Below are positions 1 through 5,939 of a DNA stretch of 9,910 nt, piece by piece. The DNA comes from an uncultured bacterium (lineage in GTDB: Bacteria > Desulfobacterota > WTBG01), in contig CALJBY010000030.1 of NCBI GenBank assembly GCA_938024025.1, positions 1 through 9,910 of the forward strand. The letters are read 5' to 3'. Numbering within the stretch: the first letter of the stretch is position 1; each line of letters opens with the position of its first letter. The position numbers were made by a program, and so were the translations under genes. The notes under the pieces were generated by a model. It was not told the origin of the DNA and did not search any database. It was given only the letters and a program-made list of their open reading frames with translations.

Positions 1-1307
1 CCGACTTTGTCTATTTCGTCCATCATGAACACGGGGTTGTTACTGTTTGACTGCTTAATACCCTGAATAATTCTGCCGGGGAGTGCGCCAATATAGGTCC
101 TGCGATGTCCCCTGATTTCCGCCTCGTCACGAATACCTCCTAAGGAAATTCTCGTAAATTTTCTTCCCAAAGCCCGTGCAATAGATTTGCCTAAAGAGGT
201 TTTGCCAACACCAGGAGGTCCTACAAAACAGAGGATAGGACCTTTCATTTTTTTCTTCAGTTTTCTAACCGCAAGGTACTCTAATATGCGCTCTTTCACC
301 TTTTCTAAGTCATAGTGGTCCTCATCCAAAACCTTTTTTGCCTTCTGGATATCAAGGTTGTCCTTGGTTGTTCTGCTCCAGGGAATATCTACCAACCAGT
401 CCAGGTAGGTTCTGATGATTGACGCTTCAGCCGCATCTGCATGCATTTGTTCCAATCGTGCCAGCTGTTTTCTTGCTTCTTTTTCTACCTCAGGGGGCAT
501 CTTGGCCTGTTTTATTTTTTTGGATAAGTCAGCAACTTCCGCAGTTTTTTCATCAATATCACCCAGTTCTGCTTTGATTGCTTTCAGCTGTTCCCGTAAG
601 AAATACTCCCGCTGGGTCTTAGTCATCTCTTCCTTGGCTTGAGACTGGATCTTTGCCTGCATGGTGGAGACTTCAAGCTCTTTGGTAAGGTGTTCATTGA
701 TCTTTTGAAGTCGCTCAGCGGGATCAAACGTTTCTAAGATCTTTTGGGATTCTTCAATCTTGAGTCTCAGGTTAGATGCAACGAGATCAGCGAGTCTGCC
801 GGGTTCATTGACACTGTCAAGGATTTCGATTACCTCGGTTGAAATAAGACCTTTAAGCGACAGGATCTTTTCACACTGTTCCTTCACATTTCTCATCAGT
901 GCTTCAACCTCGGGCGATATTTCAAGTGCACCCGTATCAGGAACTTGCTCAATGGTAACGTGGAAAGAAGGTTTCTGCCGTGTGAATTCTGTAATCGTCG
1001 CCTTCACCAACCCCTGTATCAGAATCTTGACCCGTCCATCGGGCAGCTTGAACTTCTTCATAATCATGGCTACCGTGCCCACAGCGTATATATCGTCAGG
1101 CTTCGGGTCGTCATTGTTGGGGTCTTTTTGGGTAGCGAGAAAGATGAGACGGTCTTTTTCCAGTGATTCATCCACCGCCGTGATGGACGATTCTCTCCCT
1201 ACGTATAATGGCAGGAACATGTGATTAAAGATAACAATATCTCTGACCGGGAGGAGTGGTAGTGATTCAGGTATTTCGATGGGGTCTTTCCCCTCACTGT
1301 GAACCAT
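1..1307 (-). CDS. lon: ATP-dependent Lon protease, N-terminal part (cut by window edge)
   Basis: Lon is a cytosolic homo-oligomeric AAA+ serine protease that degrades misfolded and regulatory proteins. I translated the minus strand from the ATG at 1307-1305. The protein opens with the Lon substrate-binding (LAN) domain, recognisable from LPLLPVRDIVIF near residue 14. A long charged coiled-coil segment follows, with the family signature QREYFLREQLKAI, and then the AAA+ module. Walker A is GPPGVGKTS at residues 363-371 and Walker B ends in MDEIDK with D430 and E431. These positions match ordinary bacterial Lon, so nothing is missing so far. The reading frame is open to the edge; the rest of the AAA+ domain and the Ser-Lys protease domain lie outside. 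The start is supported by an AGAGG about 10 nt upstream and by a promoter at a normal distance. The gene is divergent from the glycosyltransferase gene at 1558, so it is probably functionally unrelated to it. Open frames on the plus strand here are antisense shadows. Confidence 0.97.
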   Translation of the reverse strand, partial: MVHSEGKDPIEIPESLPLLPVRDIVIFNHMFLPLYVGRESSITAVDESLEKDRLIFLATQKDPNNDDPKPDDIYAVGTVAMIMKKFKLPDGRVKILIQGLVKATITEFTRQKPSFHVTIEQVPDTGALEISPEVEALMRNVKEQCEKILSLKGLISTEVIEILDSVNEPGRLADLVASNLRLKIEESQKILETFDPAERLQKINEHLTKELEVSTMQAKIQSQAKEEMTKTQREYFLREQLKAIKAELGDIDEKTAEVADLSKKIKQAKMPPEVEKEARKQLARLEQMHADAAEASIIRTYLDWLVDIPWSRTTKDNLDIQKAKKVLDEDHYDLEKVKERILEYLAVRKLKKKMKGPILCFVGPPGVGKTSLGKSIARALGRKFTRISLGGIRDEAEIRGHRRTYIGALPGRIIQGIKQSNSNNPVFMMDEIDKV

Positions 1308-1341
1308 AGGTGTGCAACCTCTGCTTTAAAGATTAATATCA

Positions 1342-1359
1342 CATGTAGTACAGTACATG
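1342..1359. repeat. Inverted repeat in the lon leader, possible operator
   Basis: CATGTA (1342-1347) and TACATG (1354-1359) form perfect 6-nt arms around GTACAG; the core also contains the direct repeat GTAC-A-GTAC. It lies just downstream of the predicted lon start site, where a repressor could block elongation. I cannot assign it to a known regulator, and an 18-nt palindrome of this kind can arise by chance in AT-rich DNA. Confidence 0.35.
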
Positions 1360-1372
1360 AATCATGAAAAGT

Positions 1373-1402
1373 ACTATAACACTACTATCATGGAAGGGTC
1401 AA
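1373..1402 (-). promoter_or_regulatory. Sigma-70-like promoter of lon
   Basis: Read on the minus strand, TTGACC (1402-1397) and TATAGT (1378-1373) are separated by 18 nt. Each hexamer matches the consensus at 5 of 6 positions. Transcription would start near 1366 and give a leader of about 60 nt before the lon ATG. I see no clear CIRCE element or sigma-32 promoter, so heat-shock control is not evident here. Confidence 0.65.
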
Positions 1403-1496
1403 GATATAATTAGCGCGAGTGATCTTTCACGACCGCCTGGAGCATTACGATGTAAATCATCCCGTTACTCTCCTTGCGGCGCGGCCAAGAATGAGC

Positions 1497-1525
1497 TTTA
1501 CTTATTGTTAAAATATGTTTACTAT
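1497..1525 (+). promoter_or_regulatory. Possible promoter of the glycan locus
   Basis: TTTACT (1497-1502) and TACTAT (1520-1525) are spaced by 17 nt, each matching the sigma-70 consensus at 4 of 6 positions. The spacing and the location, 32 nt ahead of the family-2 glycosyltransferase start, fit a promoter, but the hexamers are weak. The rest of the 250-nt divergent intergenic region holds only the lon promoter and the inverted repeat in the lon leader. Confidence 0.3.
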
Positions 1526-1557
1526 GCAAAGAAGCTTTACATACAGGGGAGAAATGA

Positions 1558-2244
1558 ATGGATCAAGGACACGTGAAGACGTCTGTTGTTATTCCTGCTC
1601 TCAATGAAGAAGATACCATAGCCAGGATAATCCTGGAATGCAAACCTTACGCTGATGAAATTATTGTGGTTGATGGGCATTCTCAGGATAGAACGAGAGA
1701 GGTCTCTGCAGAGCAGGGGGCCAAAGTTATTCTTGACAACAAGAAGGGGAAGGGAGAGGCCATCAGGCATGTTATAGATTTTGTCAGCGGAGATATTATC
1801 GTTTTTATTGATGCGGATGGTTCGCACGATCCGAAGGATATCCCGAAACTTGTGGCGCCAATCGAAAAAGGCGAGGCGGATCATGTTTCAGCCTCTCGTC
1901 TGATTGGGGGCTCAAGTGAACTCCATGGTGGCTTTGATGAATGTTTCCGCTTGATGGGAAGTTCCTTCATTACCGCATGTATAAACTGGAAGTTTAAGGT
2001 GAGATTGAGTGAAAGTCAAAATGGTTTTCGGGCTATTAAAACTGACGTCATTAAGCAGCTTGACCTCAGAGAAGATATTACAACGATTGAACAAGAAATG
2101 ATCATGAAAACGCTCAAGAAAGGTTTTAGAATGGCAGAAGTTCCCAGCCATGAGTATGAGCGGGAAGAGGGGTACTCTAAAATCAGTCTTAGAAAAGTGT
2201 GGTTTCGGTACGTCTATACCCTGGTGAAATACCTCCTTTTTTGA
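1558..2244 (+). CDS. Family 2 glycosyltransferase, polyprenyl-phosphate sugar synthase-like (228 aa)
   Basis: This is a GT-A fold, family-2 glycosyltransferase of the DPM1/DPG-synthase type. Such enzymes move a sugar from a nucleotide donor onto dolichyl or undecaprenyl phosphate at the cytoplasmic membrane face. The N-terminal nucleotide-binding strand is VVIPALNEEDTI (residues 10-21), followed by VVDGHSQDRT with D39 and the GKGEAIR segment typical of this group. The metal-binding DxD is D85-A86-D87. A QNGFRAI motif and a late EREEGYSKIS segment also fit. The protein ends in an amphipathic, aromatic-rich tail without a separate GtrA-like or tandem transmembrane domain, so it should be a soluble or peripheral enzyme. 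The start is fixed by GGGGAGA at 1546-1552. It is the first gene of the plus-strand glycan locus, and three bases separate its stop from the next start. The family is secure; the sugar and the lipid are not readable. A family-2 enzyme acting on a non-lipid acceptor remains possible. Confidence 0.88.
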   Translation: MDQGHVKTSVVIPALNEEDTIARIILECKPYADEIIVVDGHSQDRTREVSAEQGAKVILDNKKGKGEAIRHVIDFVSGDIIVFIDADGSHDPKDIPKLVAPIEKGEADHVSASRLIGGSSELHGGFDECFRLMGSSFITACINWKFKVRLSESQNGFRAIKTDVIKQLDLREDITTIEQEMIMKTLKKGFRMAEVPSHEYEREEGYSKISLRKVWFRYVYTLVKYLLF

Positions 2245-2247
2245 TCG

Positions 2248-2585
2248 ATGAATGCACCGTGGATAAGGGTCAACACGCGTATACTTTGTGCATTATTTCT
2301 GAGGGTCTTTTTTTTAGCTGGTTTTGTTTCGGGAGACGATTCTTCCTATGCTCGCAATGTCCTGGTCAGCACTCACGGGCAGTACCCACCGCTTTGTGAG
2401 GTCTGTGTCTTTGGCTTTACCATACTCCTCCCTTCTCTCCTCTCAATCTATCTTATGAGCCCTATGCCGTATACGCACGTGATTACATCCCATGGAGAAA
2501 AAGTAATTTGATTATTTATACGATCACTGGTAATGAGAAAGAGAGTATCCCGTTCACGGAAAACAGGGAAGGTATAAGGAAGTAA
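2248..2585 (+). pseudogene. Frameshifted, internally deleted remnant of a GT-C (GT39/ArnT-like) membrane glycosyltransferase
   Basis: An 87-codon frame begins at 2248, three bases after the family-2 glycosyltransferase stop. It reads as the beginning of a GT39/ArnT-like protein: a first membrane helix (about residues 12-28), then an acidic pair D30-D31 in the motif SGDDSSYARNV, where GT-C enzymes carry their catalytic carboxylates, then a GQYPP segment and a second hydrophobic stretch. It stops at 2511. From about 2442 another frame (codons starting at multiples of 3) reads a credible protein tail, with SYEPYAVYARDYIPW and SNLIIYTITG, ending at the TAA at 2583-2585. That second frame has no ATG of its own. 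GT-C enzymes usually exceed 450 residues, so the middle of the gene appears to be gone. The whole gap between two real genes is thereby explained. Alternatives are a genuine small two-helix protein of 87 residues, or chance coding likeness. The N-terminal likeness is convincing to me, the tail assignment less so. Confidence 0.5.
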
Positions 2586-2588
2586 CTC

Positions 2589-4010
2589 ATGAAGATACTC
2601 CTCTTAAATCCTCCTGCGCACGACAATAAAAAGTTCATCAGAGAGGGCCGCTGTACACAGGAGCAGGGAGTCTGGGCAACCCTCTGGCCTCCTCTTTCAC
2701 TCGCTACCATGGGAGCTGTATTGGAAGAAGATGGACATGTGGTAAAGATCGTGGATTGTGCAGCGCAGGAGATGAGTCGGAACGCATTGGGGGACCTGAC
2801 ACGAGATTTTGTGCCCGGGGCAGTCATCTGGAGCACGGGTACCCCTTCTCTGTCAAGTGATTTAGAATTAGCTTCTTTTATTAAAGGATGTGACGATAAG
2901 ATACGTACTGTAGTTTTTGGGACCCACGTAACGGTTTTGGACAAAGAGTGTTTAGCGGCATTCCCGGCAGTTGACTGTATCATACGCAATGAGCCCGAAA
3001 TGACGGTTAGGTCATTGGCCAGGACCGTAACGGAGGGTGGTTGCCTTGCGGATGTGGCGGGAATAACATTTCGCACTGATACAGAAACTATCGTTGCAAA
3101 TCCTCCCCGGCCATTTATTGAGGATTTGGATAGCCTGCCATTGCCTGCCTGGCATCTGCTGGACCTGGATCGATATCGCTTGCCACTCAAGGGGAAGCGT
3201 TTTTTGATGGTTGCACCGTTACGGGGATGCCCTTTTAACTGCAGTTTCTGTACCTGCCACACCTACTATGGAAAAAGATTACGGAAACGGTCGGTGGAAA
3301 GTGTCCTCAAAGAAATCGAGTATGCCGGTGAACGTTTTGGCATGCAGGATTTCTTCATTTGGGCGGAGACATTTGTGGTAGATAGAGCATATGTGGCAGC
3401 ACTCTGTAAGGGTATCATTGAGCGAGGACTGCGCATTTCATGGACCTCTAACAGCAGGGTCGATACGGTCGATAAAGAACTCCTCACCTTAATGGCACAG
3501 GCGGGTTGTTGGATGATAAGCTATGGGATTGAATCCGGCAGTCAAAAGATTCTGGATGAAGCAGGAAAGGGTACAACCGTTGAACAGGCTTTTCAAGCAG
3601 TGCGTTATGCCCACGAGGCAGGTATAAAGACCGTTGGACATTTTATTTTAGGACTTCCCGGTGAAACGAAAGAATCACTGGAACAGACGATAGACTATGC
3701 ACGAACCTTACCGCTTGATCTGGCGCAGTTTTACTGTGCCGTTCCTTTTCCTGGAAGCCGGCTCTATGACCGTGCCCTTAAGGAGGGGTGGATTGCACGT
3801 CCTGACTTCAGCTGTTTTAAACAGGATTGTGCCTTCATGGAGCTGCCGACCATCTCTTCCGATGAAGTGAACCGGTATCGGACCCTGGCGTACAAGCGTT
3901 TTTATTTTAATCTGAGAAGTATCTATAAAACGCTCATGCTCATTAATTGGAAGGACGCGAGGAGGGTAGTAACTGCTGCCAAGGATTTCTGGAGATGGTC
4001 GAACAAATGA
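2589..4010 (+). CDS. B12-binding radical SAM enzyme (473 aa)
   Basis: This is a class B (BchE/HpnP-like) radical SAM protein. The family uses a [4Fe-4S] cluster to cleave S-adenosylmethionine, and many members use cobalamin for methyl transfer or ring rearrangement. The N-terminal part, about residues 1-150, is the Rossmann-like B12-binding domain, opening with MKILLLNPP and followed by PPLSLATMGAVLEEDGH. The linker has the family phrase DSLPLPAWHLLD. The radical SAM core carries C214-x3-C218-x2-C221, with an extra Cys at 223. Further on come the SAM-binding and barrel motifs GIESGSQKILD and GHFILGLPGET. The C-terminal YKRFYFNLRSIYKTL helix is usual for the class. Length is normal. The start is fixed by AAGGAAG at 2576-2582. 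It sits between the GT-C remnant and a 237-nt gap. In this setting a methylation or rearrangement of a sugar, polyprenyl or aglycone part is likely, but the substrate cannot be read. The enzyme should be oxygen-sensitive, suggesting anaerobic or microaerobic life. Confidence 0.92.
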   Translation: MKILLLNPPAHDNKKFIREGRCTQEQGVWATLWPPLSLATMGAVLEEDGHVVKIVDCAAQEMSRNALGDLTRDFVPGAVIWSTGTPSLSSDLELASFIKGCDDKIRTVVFGTHVTVLDKECLAAFPAVDCIIRNEPEMTVRSLARTVTEGGCLADVAGITFRTDTETIVANPPRPFIEDLDSLPLPAWHLLDLDRYRLPLKGKRFLMVAPLRGCPFNCSFCTCHTYYGKRLRKRSVESVLKEIEYAGERFGMQDFFIWAETFVVDRAYVAALCKGIIERGLRISWTSNSRVDTVDKELLTLMAQAGCWMISYGIESGSQKILDEAGKGTTVEQAFQAVRYAHEAGIKTVGHFILGLPGETKESLEQTIDYARTLPLDLAQFYCAVPFPGSRLYDRALKEGWIARPDFSCFKQDCAFMELPTISSDEVNRYRTLAYKRFYFNLRSIYKTLMLINWKDARRVVTAAKDFWRWSNK

Positions 4011-4086
4011 CGGGACACATTGCTGAAACAACAAATCTCAAATAAAAAATGCCAAACAAATGCTAACCAATAATATTTGCAATGCT

Positions 4087-4136
4087 GTAGGAGCGCATGC
4101 ATGCGCGATGAATTCGCGGCTTAAAGCCCCTCCTAC
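4087..4136. repeat. REP-like composite hairpin (BIME-like doublet)
   Basis: A 50-nt element bounded by inverted ends, GTAGGAG (4087-4093) and CTCCTAC (4130-4136). Inside are a perfect 14-nt palindrome GCGCATGCATGCGC (4093-4106), an inverted pair CGCGA/TCGCG (4104-4108 and 4114-4118), and an 11-nt hairpin GGCTT-A-AAGCC (4118-4128). GTAGGAG followed by a GC-rich stem is the general look of REP sequences mobilised by RAYT (IS200-like tyrosine) transposases, and two facing copies make a BIME. No transposase gene is in the window. It lies in the 237-nt gap between the radical SAM and carbamoyltransferase genes and could attenuate or stabilise a transcript. The rest of that gap (4011-4086 and 4137-4247) is AT-rich or unremarkable, with no convincing promoter. 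Confidence 0.7.
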
Positions 4137-4247
4137 CATACATATAGCTGAAAGAGAAAGGCCCAGATTTAGCTGCGTAAGAATCTAATGGCCAGAGTTG
4201 GCATGTGGTGCTTGCAGTATGTGATCCAATACGAGTAGAGGTTAACC

Positions 4248-5939
4248 ATGTATATTTTGGGCATATGGGACGGGCATGATTCCGGTGCCGCTATCATAAA
4301 AGATAACCGGATTGAGGTCGCTTTAAATGAGGAGCGCTTAACGAGGCGAAAACTGGAGATTCGTTTTCCGGAAAACGCCATTGCAGGGTGTTTGGAACAG
4401 GTGAAGCTCACACCTGCTGAGATTGATCATGTTGCCGTATCCACCTATGATTTTTCTAAAACCATGGCCAGGATATTTCCTTCCACCAAGGAAGACTATT
4501 ATCTCATAAGGAGACGCAAAAAGGAGCCCGGTGCACTCAGTAACCTGAAAAAAAAGGCAAAGTATACCTTGACCGAATATGGACCACATCCCCTGACCAA
4601 ACGCTTGAGCGAGCTATCTATTAGGCGGTCTCTCAGGAGATTGGGCTTTACGAACTGCGGGATTCACCTGGTTGACCATCATCTCTGCCATGCTGCTGCC
4701 GCCGCTTTTTGCAGCGGTTTTGAGGATGCTCTGGTGATAACCATAGACGGCATTGGAGATGCTCTATCGGGGACCATTAGCACCTTATCTGACAAGAAGC
4801 TTGCGCGCATAACAGCCATCCCCGGGAAACATTCCCTTGGTATCTTTTTTGAACATGTTACCAATTTAATGAACATGAGGGAGCTGGAAGATGAGGGAAA
4901 GGTCATGGCGATTGCCAACTATGCTTATCCCATCCCTGATGATGAGAATCCATTGCTTGCATTGATTGAGATTGATGGCGTAACGGTGCGATGTAAATAC
5001 AGCACCCTCAGGATGTATAATGAACTCAAAAAATTATTGTGGAGATTTCCTTCTGAGCAATTTGCCTACATGGCCCAGAGGACACTGGAAGTCAAGATAG
5101 TTGCACTGGTGAAAAATGCCTTGTCGGCAACAGGACGCACTCGGGTAGCACTTGCCGGAGGTGTTTTTTCTAATATTAAGGTGAACATGCTCATTCGTTT
5201 ACTTCCTGAGGTAGAAGCGTGTTTTGTCTTTCCCCATATGGGAGATGGGGGTCTTGCTTTAGGTGCTGCCGTATCTGCCAATCATGCATTGCAGGGGACC
5301 AGCACCTATCCTTTAGACCATGTATTTTTAGGAAAAGACTATTCCGCGGATGAGATACAAGCTGCCCTCAACGCGAGCGGGTTTCAGTATACCGTCCATG
5401 AAAACATTGAAGAAGAGGCAGCCAAGCTGATTGCTGAAGGCCATATTATCTTCTGGTTTCAGGGGAGGATGGAATATGGCCCCCGTGCTCTCGGTCACCG
5501 GAGCATTCTTGCACTACCCAACTCCAAGCGCATTAAAGATGTCCTCAACCTGCGCTTGAAGATGAGGGTGTGGTATCAACCGTTCTGCCCCACCATGCTT
5601 GAAGAGGATGCGCGCCGTTATCTTGAAGACTATGATACACCGAACCGCTTCATGACAATGGGCTATAGGGTAAAAGAAGATAAGCGTGATGAGCTGGAAG
5701 GGGTAATCAGTGTCGATGGGAGCTGCCGGCCGCAGATTATTACCGATACTGCATCACGCTATGGGAAGATGCTCAGCACGGTAAAAGCATTAACGGGAAG
5801 GGGAGTGGTCCTCAACACCAGTTTTAATATTCACGGTGAACCCCTGGTGTGTTCTCCAGCAGAAGCGCTGGATACCCTTAAGAGGACAGGCAATGATTAT
5901 CTGGTTATAGGAAATTATCTGGTACGGGGGGTGCAATGA
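4248..5939 (+). CDS. Carbamoyltransferase, NodU/CmcH/TobZ family (563 aa)
   Basis: Enzymes of this family make carbamoyl-adenylate from carbamoyl phosphate and ATP in an N-terminal Kae1-like domain, then transfer the carbamoyl group to a hydroxyl in a C-terminal domain, for example on sugars or antibiotics. The N-terminus reads LGIWDGHDSGAA with H10-D11, followed by NEERLTRRK. HHLCHAAAA supplies H144 and H148, and D167 follows in TIDGIGD; the 19-residue step from H148 to D167 equals that between the metal ligands of TobZ. Next come AGGVFSNIKVN (303-313), D333 in MGDGGLALGAA, the signature YGPRALGHRSIL (410-421) and LNTSFNIHGEP (522-532). Every hallmark is present and the length is typical. 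AGAGG at 4237-4241 supports the start. The stop overlaps the next start as ATGA, so carbamoylation is probably coupled in expression to the membrane glycosyltransferase. The acceptor is unknown; a sugar of a surface glycan or glycolipid is the simplest guess. Confidence 0.93.
   Translation: MYILGIWDGHDSGAAIIKDNRIEVALNEERLTRRKLEIRFPENAIAGCLEQVKLTPAEIDHVAVSTYDFSKTMARIFPSTKEDYYLIRRRKKEPGALSNLKKKAKYTLTEYGPHPLTKRLSELSIRRSLRRLGFTNCGIHLVDHHLCHAAAAAFCSGFEDALVITIDGIGDALSGTISTLSDKKLARITAIPGKHSLGIFFEHVTNLMNMRELEDEGKVMAIANYAYPIPDDENPLLALIEIDGVTVRCKYSTLRMYNELKKLLWRFPSEQFAYMAQRTLEVKIVALVKNALSATGRTRVALAGGVFSNIKVNMLIRLLPEVEACFVFPHMGDGGLALGAAVSANHALQGTSTYPLDHVFLGKDYSADEIQAALNASGFQYTVHENIEEEAAKLIAEGHIIFWFQGRMEYGPRALGHRSILALPNSKRIKDVLNLRLKMRVWYQPFCPTMLEEDARRYLEDYDTPNRFMTMGYRVKEDKRDELEGVISVDGSCRPQIITDTASRYGKMLSTVKALTGRGVVLNTSFNIHGEPLVCSPAEALDTLKRTGNDYLVIGNYLVRGVQ

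Noticed and set aside
415..1224. Plus-strand open frames, including one of 154 codons at 760-1224
   Set aside because: They are antisense to the lon coding sequence, whose minus-strand translation matches the family throughout.
1410..1435. A TTAGC...GAGTG-like stretch and a GTGA/TCAC pair suggesting CIRCE or a CRP-type site
   Set aside because: The arms do not match CIRCE (TTAGCACTC-N9-GAGTGCTAA), and a 4-nt pair is too short to call.
1364..1576. A 70-codon plus-strand frame in the divergent intergenic region
   Set aside because: It overlaps the lon promoter and runs into the family-2 glycosyltransferase start; there is no ribosome site and the composition is not protein-like.
2199..2399. 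A 66-codon plus-strand frame overlapping the end of the family-2 glycosyltransferase gene
   Set aside because: Its start lies inside that gene, and the frame beginning at 2248 gives a far more protein-like, GT-C-like reading of the same DNA.
2516..3262. A 248-codon minus-strand frame
   Set aside because: It is the shadow of the radical SAM gene, whose plus-strand frame has all the family motifs.
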